Source of the DNA: Zea mays | Lineage: Eukaryota > Streptophyta > Magnoliopsida > Poales > Poaceae | DNA length: 64,000 nt | Reading direction: 5' to 3' | NCBI RefSeq assembly: GCF_902167145.1 | Contig: NC_050097.1 | Span: 47,848,095-47,912,094, forward strand | Shown: positions 1-11,703 of the stretch, piece by piece | Position numbering within the stretch: the stretch's first letter is position 1 | Layout: each line of letters opens with the position of its first letter | Notes under the pieces: model-generated | The model's input: only the letters and a program-made list of their open reading frames with translations | What the model was told of the DNA's origin: nothing | Database searches by the model: none | Translations under genes and position numbers: made by a program

Positions 1-1905
1 CTTTGCCGACCACAAAGGTCAAGCTCACACACTAATCTTTGCTCAAATGAGCGGGTAATACAAACTTTCTTGTGGTCTTCCACAAGATTTGGAGACTCAC
101 AAGAGACACCTAGTCGTCTAGGAGCTAGAAGCTCCAAGAGTAATGAATCCACAAAGAACTTGATGTAGTACCAAAGCTCGAATCAAGAAGAAGAGCAAGA
201 GAGATTTAGAGATGAAGCACAAAACCGCAGCTCTCCAGCTCACTCAAAGATTTCTCTCCAAAGATTTGAAATGGGAGAGGCAAGAGATGTGTGAGAGAGA
301 GAGGGAGGTGTTTCTTGGGTTAGAAATGGAGTTCAAATCGTGCTCACTGCTGTGGGGTGAGAGGTAGGAGTGAGTATATATAGGTGGAGCTCAAAACTAG
401 CCGTTTGGGCAGATTTTTCTGCCTGAGATCGGTTGAACCGCCCCCTAGGGCGGTTGAACCGCCCCTGGCAGGCCTGGCAGCCTGTCTGCCAGTCTGACAG
501 GCAGACTGACCGCAGACTGGTCAAAGTTGACCAAAACCGGTTGAACCGCCCCTGACAGCTCCTGGCGACCTGTTTGCCAGTCTGACTGGCAGACTGCAGA
601 TGAGAGGTCAGAGGGGTTAGAGACCAGCTGAACTGCCCCTCAGGACCAGTTCAACCGGTCTTGACCAGTGAGTTTAGGAGAGAAAACCCCAGCTCAACTG
701 CCCGGAGGCAAGTTCAGCTGGTGTATGGTCAAAGAGGTTCACAGCTGAAGTTGAGTTCAGCTGAAGTTGAGAAAGCTCAACTCAGCTGAAGTTCAGCTCA
801 GCTGAAAAGCTCAGTTGCAACTGAAGAAGCTCAACTCAGCTGAAGTTCAAGTTCAGCTGGAAAGCTCAGCTGCAGTTGAAGAAGTTCAACTGCTTTTCAG
901 CAAGAACACTCTAGGTTTCTCAACCCTAACCACGGTCAACCATAGAACGTTAAAGAGATTTTTGCTTTTCAAAAATAGCTTTTGAATAGAGAGGTTTGAG
1001 CTTTGGCAAACACCAACCTCCTTTTTGGATCCCCCTTTATAGTACGACGATTCCTATACTCAAGTTAAATAAAATAAAATGAAGTAAACTCCTTGAGTCA
1101 TTGGTGTCTCATGTGTGATTTCTCCATGGCATTGCTTCATAAGGATCACAAACATCTTTGTCTCACCTTTTGAAGCAAACTCAAACCAAACCCTGTGACT
1201 TGTACCATATCACCTTATATGAGTTCAAATCATGGCTTCAAGTCACCTTACTGATGCATCAACATGTTATAACTCTTCATAGCTGATTAGTTCATCGACT
1301 TAGTGCAAGTACTCTCTTCTTCACCTTAGCCATGGTACCTCGGTCTACAAGCCGTCGCTTGGCCTTCACCTTCGCCTAGTTCCTCGAAGCCCTTTCCTTG
1401 CTATCTTCACCCTATCAAGCCATTCTTGAGTCACATCATATTGAACATCCATTGAGAGAATCATTTCTTCAATATTGTGAACCTTGCTTGAATGTCTTCT
1501 AGATATAACTGTTAAGATTAATCAAGCTCTAGTTTGATTCTCATAGAAGCATATATGGACTGATAGAAATATGGTCAAGCCAATTCACGATTCCTCATAT
1601 CTTATTCTCTTTGGCTTGACAAATCCTCTAAATCACTTTGTCCTCTATTCTGGTCATATGTATGTAGTGATTTCTCAGGTCTTGTCCATATATTCAAACC
1701 AATATAGAGATCATATTATATCCATTTGCATCGTCTCATTGGTTATTTAACCTCGTGTTGAACCTTTGTTCACTGATCATTATACACTATTCAAGTATGT
1801 TCATCATACTGAATTTCCTGTTCAACACTTAGCAAACTCGTTAGACCTTTAAATGTGTTGTTATCCAAATCACCAAAACTCACAAAAGGGATGAATGCAC
1901 TTTCA
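1..1905 (-). repeat. 3' LTR of element B (truncated at window start)
   Basis: This matches 9605-11530 at about 99%. In element orientation it begins TGAAAGTGCATTC at base 1905. It carries a TATATATA box at 75-82 (minus-strand sense). A cluster of short GGTTGAACCGCCCC and CAGCTGAAGTTCAGC repeats lies at about 430-900. Compared with the right LTR it lacks one ~21-25 bp copy of the GGTTGAACCGCC repeat near 545. Confidence 0.92.
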
Positions 1906-1919
1906 ATCTCCCCCTTTTT
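1906..1919 (-). other. Polypurine tract of element B
   Basis: The minus strand reads CAAAAAGGGGGAGAT directly against the start of the 3' LTR. It has the same form as the tract of the Opie-like element at 20138-20151. It primes plus-strand DNA synthesis in this class of elements. Confidence 0.85.
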
Positions 1920-4900
1920 GGTGATTGATGACAACACATTTAAAGCTTACATAAGATTTGATAAATAAGATTTTAAATCCTATGATATAGTTTCCTCCCC
2001 CTAAATATGTGCATTTCAAACACTTTTGTACTCAAATGCCAAAAGCACATATTTAGGTCAAAGTATAGACAACTTATATCATACTATTCATAGGGTGCAG
2101 TGTGTCATAAAATAAACGTGATGCTCATGACATGGAATGCACTTATCAACTTTCTTCATCTTATGTTTTTCTTATGACTTCCCTTTTTGTTAATTATTTC
2201 TCCCCTTTTTAAAAGTCTTCTAACACTTAGTTACATAAGACTAAAGGTAAGCTTTAATGCACAATTTCTCCCCCTTTGTCATAAATCTCCAAAAAGGATA
2301 CAAAGAATATAAAGGATAGAAATTATGATTAAGCAAGATGTGAACACACTATCATGAAAGGGGTCCTTATATGGCACAAAGGTAATGGATAAGTGTCATA
2401 AGTGATGTACCTTTGCGTTTTACCTTTTCAAGGGGTTTCCAGACTTGTGTTGGATTTAGAATTCATTTGCAAGCTCTTGTTGGCATAATTGTGACATAGG
2501 TCCAAGATATCAAATGAAGATTGTCATACTAACTGAAAGATAAATCTTGATACCTGGAGTCTAGATGTCACCTAGCATTTTCTTATCACAACAAGAGGCA
2601 ACATGAAAATTGCACAAGTATGGATTATGCAACTAGTGATCATGTATGAAAAATATCAATTGAAAAACACCAATTGATACAATTTGATAGATAAATAGAT
2701 CACTAATAGCATATTACACTAAGTTCTCCTCAAGTTTTAGTGCACACATATATGAATTCAATTGATATCTGTTGAGAGTACTTATTTGCAACTTAAAGTA
2801 CCATTGGCATAAAAGGAGTATCAATTGAACATAATCATGCAACATAAGAAACATGTGCACTATTTAATCAATTAAGTTCTAGACATGAGAATTTATAAGC
2901 TATGCTACTTCAGACATTTGCAATCCAAAAGGATGTGATACATATTTACCAATTTTAGATGACGTTGGAGTAGCATATAAAAGAGAAACTCATTCTCTTA
3001 TGAAATGTATAGAAGATACATTTATTAGAGCAAAGAATCTTTAATACCCATCAAAAATTTGCAGTGGAAGCGATTGTCTTTGCCCGAAGGTTCCTTTCTA
3101 ATGTGAGACTACACACATAATAGACTTGAAAATGAAGTTAGTCTCAAAGATTCAAATTATAAACCATTCTCCCCCTAAATGTGTGCATACAAGTGATGAA
3201 TACTTGTTTAGCTTATGCACTTGGACTTATGAGGCCAGGGGATTAAGTTCTACAATTTGAACCTTGGTATAAATAAAGTATGAAAATATGAAATTGCACC
3301 AATTTAAGGAATTACTCATAATCAAAAGGTATACTAATAGACATGATATGCAATATTTTAAGCCAAGATTCTTAAGAAGTTAGCATGTTTGACTCATACC
3401 TCACTAAGATGACTTAAGATAAACTTATGACATCACCACAAGAGGTATTAATCAAATATCTAGAGATTCTTTAATCATCACCACAAGTGCAACCTTATGG
3501 CGTGACTTAAGATATTGCATATACATGCACACACTAGCATGTAAGAGCCTAGATACACAATTGTAATACAATAGTTCATGGAGTGACACACCTTTGTTCT
3601 ACGCCACATGGTCTCCATTATAATCATGAATTTCCATCTTAGCTTTTGATGGGCTTGACATTTCAAAGAGAAACTTATCCTCTTCAAACAATTAAGAGAA
3701 ATTATTCATTTCTATGGAACCATTCATCCTCATTTGATGTTCTCCAAGGTGTGAGACTACACAACATGAACTTGAAAGAATTCATTAGTCTCACAAGATA
3801 TAGGCTAAACTCTCCCTCAATTTGTGCATGCAAGAGTACACAAAGTACACTTATGCACATAAACAATACGAGGTTAAAGGAGATGTTTGCACTATATCTT
3901 GGTTTAACATAACATGCTTTACATAGATGATGAAAATTAAACCAATTGAAAGTTTAAGAACTGAAAGTATATCAATTGAAATCCTGAAGGGTAAAGCATG
4001 CTAATATGAACCTTAAACCTCATAATGAAGGATATTATATGATTATGTCACTACTTCTTCATTATTTGGTTTTCAGGATAGTTCAACTTCCTTCTTGATT
4101 CACTGTGATTTCTTTTCTCTTTATGATTTCATCCAACCAAGTGATCTTGAACTCCTTTCATCTTTTCTTGATTCGATCATACTTGATATGAGATCAATTG
4201 AAACTCAATGATTGAAACAACCAAGACTCTTATATCCGTAGATTTTGAATCCATCTTGAAAGCACTTGGAAGGACCTTATTGAAACACTTAGAAAAGAGA
4301 GCATTAGAAACACAAGGGAGGTTTTCACAAATGATGATCCTGATATATGGATGGCAAATGAATCATCATTATTGAAACCGAAAAGGATAGACTAAATTCC
4401 TTTAAATTAGTGCACACATATAGTTAATGTCAAAGTTATATGCACTATTGAACATTTTACATTGCAAGGAATTTAACCTATACTATGGTACATCCTACTA
4501 AGGGTAGAATACTAAAACAACTGAAGGAGAGGAAATTTTCATACCTTGGCCTTTTATCAACTTCGTCTTACTTTAGTTGAATAGTATCCTTAAGCTTGTG
4601 ATTTATCCAATTTAAAACAAGCACCATCTCTTAACATAGATTTTCTATGGATAAACTCAACACAAGAGATGGCATTAGTAGCACAAGCACTAGTTTCTTA
4701 TTTAGCAACCCTTTATATGTGAAAGACAAGCGTGTTGCTAAAAACAGAAAAACCTCATAATATGGACTAAATTTCCCTTGAGCCCTTAAGCACAATATAT
4801 TTTGAATGATATGGATAATATGCATGGTTATTCAATAAAGTCTAAAGGGCTGACTTAATCCATATTATGGTGAGTGTCTAATATAGAAGAATCAAATCCA

Positions 4901-5196
4901 AATTAACTAAAGAGAGAGTACATCACATAGTTTTGGATTTGTTGACCATATGATAATATTCATTTATCTTCCAATTAGACCTTTATTTCATAATCAATAA
5001 CTGATGTATATCCTCAAGTGCTTCTTTTCCCTTAGTGGCTACACAAGTCACAAAAGAGATAGGATTTGAAAATAATATGCACTTGAGATTCAGTTGTTAC
5101 CACCCTTGCTACTATCTCCAAATATGATTTATATATTCATTATCGAGCACCCAACTTGATCCATTGAAGGAGTGATCCTGTAAAACAAGTTTAAGC

Positions 5197-5268
5197 TGCA
5201 TATCTTGGTACCCAATTTGAATTGGGTCCTTTGAGATTAGTAGTAAGAGCCTTGAGTACCCACATATA
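5197..5268 (-). pseudogene. Second copy of the gag C-terminal motif inside the spacer of element B
   Basis: The minus strand reads a short peptide of the form WVLKALTTNLKGP then NWVPRY. This matches the end of the B gag ORF (WVPKSLLTNLDGP then RWVPKYT) and the end of the Opie-like gag ([13 protein letters not shown] then SWVPKSQ). It is an isolated ~24-codon remnant with no open frame around it. It marks either an ancestral gag end displaced by duplication or one end of a ~2.3 kb segmental duplication inside the element. Confidence 0.6.
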
Positions 5269-6510
5269 CTTGACAACCATCTTACTTGGCTTCAAGTCAA
5301 TATTTAATCACACAGATAAAAGCTAAAGTTAAGAATAGGAGTTTTTTCTCCTTTTTTTTATACATCATTGTGTTGCCTTCATGATGATGAACCTACCTTG
5401 ACTTTGGGTGCATCTAGCTTATCAAGGTTAGTCGCACAAGCATTCATATCATAAAGACAAGTTATGCATGAAATTTACAACTTAGTGATCCAATTCAATG
5501 TGAAGCATATGGATATCGATTGAAGTAGATTTCTAAGATATCAAAATATGGGTTTCCAAAATTTAGAGAGTATGGATCACTAATTGTACCTTTTACAGTT
5601 TAAAAATCATATCCATGTTAGTGCATATGTATGTGATGAATATCAATAGAAATATTCTTATACACTTTTAGAATTAATGAAAAGGGAATTTTAAACTGCA
5701 TCAAGAGTAGCTATTTAGAAAACAAAGATTACAATCCATATGAATGAAATACAAATTTACCATTTTGGATTGTCTTAGTATAGCTTACTCAAGTGAAACT
5801 TATTCTCTATGACACAAGATATATAATGTTCTCCCACTAGATATGTGCATCAAGTATTTGAATGACTTGCCACATGCACTTTCAATTCATTTAAGAGTCT
5901 CATGAGGAGTATATTACATATCATGGTCAAGGCATGACAAATTTGCAATGAATTAACTTATGCCTAAGAATACTTACCACCATATAAATGTACCATTTGT
6001 TATACCAATTTGACAGATCTTACTATCTGTGGTGGTGTCACTTTAGCATTCTTCTTTTGATCATTTGTGGAGACTTCCTTCTTTGTTATCTCTTTTCCTT
6101 TTAAAACTAGTCGATAAAACACTTTGAAAAGAGATATTAGTAGTACAAGGAAGTATTTAATGAATGATGATATCTATATATGAATGGCAAACAAATCATC
6201 ATTTATTAGGTGTAAAGGCATAAATTAAATTCCTTTTAAATTAATGCACATGGATGAGTGAATTAATAATATGCACCAATTTACAAATTTAAGCCAAAAA
6301 GAATTTAACTTTCATATTGACATTTTTTTTCTTCATAAAATAGATTATTACCAATTGAAAGAATACCACTTGAAAAAAACTATTATTGGTCACACACCAA
6401 ATGAAACAGTAAAAGTCTACAAAAATAAAGCTGAAAAGGTACTGCAGAAAAAGTGAAAAAGCAATTGACGCGTTCTAAAAAGGTGACCTGACGCGACAAA
6501 AAAATGACTG

Positions 6511-6645
6511 AAAAAGTGCTGCAAAAGTTGAATGAAAAAGTGCTGCAAAAGTTACTGAAAAGGTGCTGCAAAAGTTGCTGAAAAGGTGCTGCAAAAGTTG
6601 CTGAAAAGGTGCTGTAAAAGTTGCTGAAAAGGTGTTGTAAAAGTT
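6511..6645. repeat. 23-bp tandem repeat in spacer of element B
   Basis: About five to six units of CTGAAAAGGTGCTGCAAAAG plus TTG lie head to tail, with a period of 23 bp between 6562 and 6608 and slightly diverged outer units. Immediately to the right (about 6720-6900) come ACCGGTTCAACCGGT and CAGCTGAACTGAAGTTC motifs. These resemble the short-repeat block of the B LTRs, so the internal domain and the LTR share a repeat vocabulary. Confidence 0.8.
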
Positions 6646-7641
6646 GATCTGACGCCTGAAAAAGGTGCTGTTGTAGACTGAAAAAGGCGTCTGAAAAAGG
6701 GCTGACGCAGTCTGAAAAACGGTCAGACTGGCCGGTCAAACTGTGCCAGACCGGTTCAACCGGTCCTGGACACCGGTTCAACCGGTTTCAGCCAGGGGGT
6801 TTCCTGGTGAATACCAGCCGAACTGAAGTTCAACTCAGAAGTTCAGCTGGTCTCCCCAGCTGAGCTAGAAAGTTCAGCTGGTCAGACCAGTTGAGCTTGG
6901 AATGAAAATTTTAAAATAATTTTCCACAATAAACCTCATTTCAAATTTTAAAATGTACGCATAGATTGAATAACACACTCTATTTTAGAAACACATTCTC
7001 ATGTTGTGAAACTACATAAATCACTCAGATAAGATCATTAGTCTCACAACTTTAGTCATATAGAGAATTCCCCTTTTGATAAGTGCTTTAAGAATTTGAA
7101 TTTCTTACTTAGCACTCTATTCATTTAAGAACATGGGATAATACTCTTTATGTCTAGGTCATGGCAATAATATGATAATTCATTTGAAATATGCCACGAA
7201 TTAATTATCATCAATTAAAGTATGTAGATTGCCACATATAAGAATAACAAATATGCAATCTACCATATAATTGGATTCTTTCCAAAGCAAGGTAAAATAT
7301 TTTAAGTTCATTCTCATGTGCTTCATTTTTCCTATGTGCCTACAAAAGACACAAAGGAATATAATAATTAAAAGCAATATGCACCTAAGATTTAATTTTT
7401 ACCATCCTTTGGATATCCCTTAGTTGTAGGCATTTTGCTTGACAAAGGTTAATCCTTATTCCCTACAACACAAGTTCTTGCTAGAGATGAATATGAAGTT
7501 AGTGATATAACAACTAAATTCATCTTTGGGTCAATCTTAAAGGATAAACAATGTAAGATTGATAGCTTGAGATAAGGATTGAGTTAAACTGCTTAAGCAC
7601 CCCAAAGCTTCATATCATCTCTAGGTACCTGCAAAATCTTA

Positions 7642-9183
7642 TTAAGTATATTTTGGTACCCATCTCATGATGGGTCCATCAAGGTTAGTCAATAAGGACT
7701 TAGGCACCCAAATAGCCTTGGTCCTAGAATGTGGTGAACTCATCACCTTTCTAGCACAAGAGTCAAATTTGGGTCTCCTAAGTATATTTGAATGTATTGA
7801 CATGTTAGGCTTAGGTGTTTTACCCTTTGGACAAACCTTGAATAGATGACCTCTTTCACGGCAATTGTAGCAAATGCGATGCTTGTCCTTGCAATGCATT
7901 TGCCTTTTGCTTTCATCCTTCTTGATGGTCATCTTTCTTGATCGTGCAAGGTCTTGGTTCTTCATGCGGGGGCATGAACCAATTTCATGACCCTTCTCCT
8001 TGCATCCATAGCACCTTCTATCGCTTCTCTTTGATCTTTCTTTGTTGAAGCACATAGGTACATTGTTAGAGCAAATAATATGAGCATTAATTTTCTCACC
8101 TTGAGTCTTGCTCATGTCCTTCTTGGAAAGCTTGGTATTCTTTTGAAGGGGTTTTGTGCATGCTACGGTTGTCCCCTTCTCAAGCTTTTTCATCATATTA
8201 TCACGGTTATCTTGAGAAGGTTGAGCATGACACTTTCCCTTCAAAATAGTTAAGCTCCTTCTTAGCCTTCCAACTTCTTCCTTGAGCTCTTTATTTTCTT
8301 GTGCGATAGAAATATCACTAATTCCTGAAATTTCTAGCTCAATGGAAGATTGGCTTTCTTGAGAGCAACATTTGTTAGCACATGATAATATAGTTTCTAC
8401 TTGAGTACATGTGCATATGTGAGGTTGGTATGATTTAAAATTAGTTAACACAACCTCATGAGCCATTTCTAACATGATATGTGAATCCATAAATTTATTA
8501 TGAGAGCACACAAGCATATCATGTTTTTCTTGCAAAGCTAGATTTTCAATATTTAGCCTTTCTATCGTGTTCTTGAACATAGCATTTTTATTTTCTAATT
8601 GAGCAATATATGATGAATGATTAACAGCTTTAATTTGCTCAATTGAAATGTCTTCATACCTTTGGACCAAATCATCATGAGAGCACTTTAGCTTCTCATG
8701 CTCTTTGGTCAACTTCTCTAAGTCTTCGATTTTTCTGATGAGGAAGTCTTCTTGCTTATGAAGCATTTCTTTTTGTTCTTCTGCTCTTTTCATGAGTTTG
8801 AGCAAGCTCATCCGATGTTTCTTGCTTAGTTGAGCGAAGAATTGTTGAAGATCGTTCTCATCTTCACTATCACTTTCTTGCTCCTCCTCATCCTCACTTT
8901 CGCTTTCACTGTCACTCCCATTAGCAATAAAGCACATATGAGAAGTGGATTTGAAAGACGAACCTTGTGAAGAGGTGGATTCGTCGTTTGGTCTCCATCG
9001 ATCATTTTCTTCTTCAGTTTTGTTCTTCACCTCATCTTCCTTCATTTTGAGGAACATCCTTTCGGCGATTCTCATGGCAAGATCTATTGCCCTAGGATCA
9101 ACATCTGCAACAAAAGATGAAGTCGAGGCAACCTCAACTTTTTCAAGCTTAGAAGCACTTTCGTTTCTTAGTCCCCCCGACAT
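7642..9183 (-). CDS. gag: Gag-like protein of element B (coiled coil plus two CCHC zinc knuckles)
   Basis: This is an intact 513-codon frame whose ATG lies only ~40 bases past the primer site, so the start is well fixed. In order: a charged N-terminus, a Ser/Glu/Asp-rich acidic tract around residues 88-112, a long predicted coiled coil (about 115-330), a basic linker, and two zinc knuckles (C391-C394-H399-C404 and C438-C441-H446-C451). The C-terminus is WVPK..L.TNL.GP...WVPK, shared with the Opie-like gag. Zinc knuckles in Gag proteins bind RNA for packaging. What is missing is the N-terminal capsid-like domain (the [11 protein letters not shown] region of the Opie-like gag), and the knuckles follow rather than precede the coiled coil. 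It may therefore act alongside a complete Gag from a helper. That role is inference; the retroelement assignment is firm. Confidence 0.85.
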   Translation of the reverse strand: MSGGLRNESASKLEKVEVASTSSFVADVDPRAIDLAMRIAERMFLKMKEDEVKNKTEEENDRWRPNDESTSSQGSSFKSTSHMCFIANGSDSESESEDEEEQESDSEDENDLQQFFAQLSKKHRMSLLKLMKRAEEQKEMLHKQEDFLIRKIEDLEKLTKEHEKLKCSHDDLVQRYEDISIEQIKAVNHSSYIAQLENKNAMFKNTIERLNIENLALQEKHDMLVCSHNKFMDSHIMLEMAHEVVLTNFKSYQPHICTCTQVETILSCANKCCSQESQSSIELEISGISDISIAQENKELKEEVGRLRRSLTILKGKCHAQPSQDNRDNMMKKLEKGTTVACTKPLQKNTKLSKKDMSKTQGEKINAHIICSNNVPMCFNKERSKRSDRRCYGCKEKGHEIGSCPRMKNQDLARSRKMTIKKDESKRQMHCKDKHRICYNCRERGHLFKVCPKGKTPKPNMSIHSNILRRPKFDSCARKVMSSPHSRTKAIWVPKSLLTNLDGPIMRWVPKYT

Positions 9184-9222
9184 GATCTTTCCTCACGTGG
9201 TTAAGCGTTAGAACGAGGATTA

Positions 9223-9234
9223 GGCTCTGATACC
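9223..9234 (-). other. Primer-binding site of element B
   Basis: The minus strand reads TGGTATCAGAGC, complementary to the 3' end of plant initiator methionine tRNA. It lies three bases inside the 5' LTR, whose inner edge is base 9238. This site orients the element on the minus strand. Confidence 0.92.
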
Positions 9235-9237
9235 AAT

Positions 9238-11530
9238 TGAAAGTTGCCTAGAGGGGGGGTGAATAGGCAAGTTAAAACTTTTTCAACAAAAACTAGAAGC
9301 GAACTGGGTAAAACTGAATTGATCTCAAAATTCACCCAGTTAACTTTGGAAATGAGATGTTCTAAATGATCCACAGGGTTCAATGTAGTAGATCTGAGAA
9401 GGGCACTTCTCAAAATCCACACACCAAAAAGATATAAACAATCTTCCACGGAATGGTGAGAGAACGAAGAACACCAACAAACACAATGAGCAAGAACACA
9501 AGAGACACAAGATTTATCCCGAGGTTCGGTCACACCACCAAGGTGCCCTACTTCCTCGTTGAGGCGCCCACAAAGAGCCGGGTCTCTTTCAACCCTAATC
9601 CTCCCTTTGCCGACCACAAAGGTCAAGCTCACACACTAATCTTTGCTCAAACGAGCGGGTAATACAAACTTTCTTGTGGTCTTCCACAAGATTTGGAGAC
9701 TCACAAGAGACACCTAGTCGTCTAGGAGCTAGAAGCTCCAAGAGTAATGAATCCACAAAGAACTTGATGTAGTACCAAAGCTCGAATCAAGAAGAAGAGC
9801 AAGAGAGATTTAGAGATGAAGCACAAAACCGCAGCTCTCCAGCTCACTCAAAGATTTCTCTCCAAAGATTTGAAATGGGAGAGGCAAGAGATGTGTGTGA
9901 GAGAGAGGGAGGTGTTTCTTGGGTTAGAAATGGAGTTCAAATCGTGCTCACTGCTGTGGGGTGAGAGGTAGGAGTGAGTATATATAGGTGGAGCTCAAAA
10001 CTAGCTGTTTGGGCAGATTTTTCTGCCTGAGACCGGTTGAACCGCCCCCTAGGGCGGTTGAACCGCCCCTGGCAGGCCTGGCAGCCTGTCTGCTAGTCTG
10101 ACAGGCAGACTGACCGCAGACTGGTCAAAGTTGACCAAAACCGGTTGAACCGCCCAGGGGGGCGGTTGAACCGCCCCTGACAGCTCCTGGCGACCTGTTT
10201 GCCAGTCTGACTGGCAGACTGCAGATCAGAGGTCAGAGGGGTTAGAGACCAGCTGAACTGCCCCTCAGGACCAGTTCAACCGGTCTTGACCAGTGAGTTT
10301 AGGAGAGAAAACCCCAGCTCAACTGCCCGGAGGCAAGTTCAGCTGGTGTATGGTCAAAGAGGTTCACAGCTGAAGTTGAGTTCAGCTGAAGTTGAGAAAG
10401 CTCAACTCAGCTGAAGTTCAGCTCAGCTGAAAAGCTCAACTGCAACTGAAGAAGCTCAACTCAGCTGAAGTTCAAGTTCAGCTAGAAAGCTCAGCTGCAG
10501 TTGAAGAAGTTCAGCTGCTTTTCAGCAAGAACACTCTAGGTTTCTCAACCCTAACCATGGTCAACCATAGAACGTTAAAGAGATTTTTGCTTTTCAAAAA
10601 TAGCTTTTGAATAGAGAGTTTTGAGCTTTGGCAAACACCAACCTCCTTTTTGGATCCCCCTTTATAGTACGACGATTCCTATACTCAAGTTAAATAAAAT
10701 AAAATGAAGTAAACTCCTTGAGTCATTGGTGTCTCATGTGTGATTTATCCATGGCATTGCTTCATAAGGATCACAAACATCTTTGTCTCACCTTTTGAAG
10801 CAAACTCAAACCAAACCCTGTGACTTGTACCATATCACCTTATATGAGTTCAAATCATGGCATCAAGTCACCTTACTGATGCATCAACATGTTATAACTC
10901 TTCATAGCTGATTAGTTCATCGACTTAGTGCAAGTACTCTCTTCTTCACCTTAGCCATGGTACCTCGGTCTACAAGCCGTCGCTTGGCCTTCACCTTCGC
11001 CTAGTTCCTCGAAGCCCTTTCCTTGCTATCTTCACCCTATCAAGCCATTCTTGAGTCACATCATATTGAACATCCATTGAGAGAATCATTTCTTCAATAT
11101 TGTGAACCTTGCTTGAATGTCTTCTAGATATAACTGTTAAGATTAATCAAGCTCTAGTTTGATTCTCATAGAAGCATATATGGACTGATAGAAATATGGT
11201 CAAGCCAATTCACGATTCCTCATATCTTATTCTCTTTGGCTTGACCAATCCTCTAAATCACTTTGTCCTCTATTCTGGTCATATGTATGTAGTGATTTCT
11301 CAGGTCTTGTCCATATATTCAAACCAATATAGAGATCATATTATATCCATTTGCATCGTCTCATTGGTTATTTAACCTCGTGTTGAACCTTTGTTCACTG
11401 ATCATTATACACTATTCAAGTATGTTCATCATACTGAATTTCCTGTTCAACACTTAGCAAACTCGTTAGACCTTTAAATGTGTTGTTATCCAAATCACCA
11501 AAACTTACAAAAGGGATGAATGCACTTTCA
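9238..11530 (-). repeat. 5' LTR of element B (2293 bp, complete)
   Basis: The limits are TGAAAGTTGCC at 9238 and TGCACTTTCA at 11521-11530, so in either sense it runs TG...CA. The inner edge carries the CTATTCACCCCCCTCTAGGC-type end common to Sirevirus LTRs (in reverse here). A dense block of GGTTGAACCGCCCC and GCTGAAGTTCAGCT short repeats lies at about 10030-10520, in U3 relative to the TATA box at 9979-9986. Confidence 0.92.
9979..9986 (-). promoter_or_regulatory. TATA box in 5' LTR of element B
   Basis: TATATATA in the minus sense within CCTATATATACTC. Transcription would start roughly 30 bp to the left and run toward the gag ORF. The matching box in the other LTR is at 75-82. Confidence 0.6.
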
Positions 11531-11703
11531 GTCTTGGTCTTCAAAGAAACAAAATTCAGTAGCTCTATCCACCGCCGAAGCCGAGTATATTGCTGCAGGA
11601 CATTGTTGTGCACAATTACTCCAGATGAAGCAAACTCTTAGGGACTATGGCTACAAATTGAGCAAAGTCTCTGTCCTATGTGACAATGAATGTGCAATCC
11701 GCA
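11531..11703 (+). pseudogene. pol: RNase H fragment of element A pol (left piece)
   Basis: The frame starting TGG TCT TCA AAG reads [18 protein letters not shown], then a Gly-His-Cys-Cys block, then LLQMKQTLRDYGYKLSKV and CDNECAIR. It aligns codon for codon with residues about 945-1000 of the Opie-like pol at 16097-19348. It is cut on the left by element B and on the right by the solo LTR. The LLQM reading (LLWM in the intact pol) is a substitution. The reading frame running on past 11703 is LTR sequence and not protein. Confidence 0.92.

Larger units (their letters stand above)
1920..7641 (-). other. Pol-less internal spacer of element B with degenerate repeated modules
   Basis: This 5.7 kb AT-rich stretch lies where pol would be expected. 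No copia protease, integrase, RT or RNase H motif can be read on either strand. It contains several diverged copies of a module: a 'gtgagactaca' block, then 'attagtctcac', then a pyrimidine-rich CTCCCCCTAAAT-type block (purine-rich and PPT-like in element sense), then 'gtgcat...tatgcac'. Copies start near 3090, 3730, 5790 and 6990, and further PPT-like blocks lie near 1990 and 2260. A second internal similarity pairs about 5020-5290 with 7310-7720 and includes a repeated gag C-terminus. The spacer looks built by duplication of the 3' non-coding region rather than being a decayed pol. Confidence 0.65.
1..11530 (-). mobile_element. Element B: non-autonomous Sirevirus (Ty1/copia) with gag-like ORF only, cut by window edge
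   Basis: The two LTRs face the same way, with an initiator-Met primer site next to the right LTR and a polypurine tract next to the left LTR, so the element reads on the minus strand. The left LTR is truncated by the window start by about 390 bp. The internal domain (1906-9237) holds one ORF with two CCHC zinc knuckles and no protease, integrase, reverse transcriptase or RNase H, so its movement must depend on enzymes from a relative. The right end (base 11530) abuts the RNase H coding sequence of element A. The other insertion flank is outside the window, so the TSD (expected GTCTT, 11531-11535) cannot be confirmed. By eye the LTRs differ at roughly 16 positions plus one ~21-25 bp indel over 1.9 kb, which suggests a fairly recent insertion. 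Confidence 0.88.

Noticed and set aside
6511..6645. Possible CRISPR-like array (23-bp repeats), also 56570-57112 (89-bp repeats)
   Set aside because: Units are contiguous with no unique spacers, and the DNA is plant nuclear retroelement.
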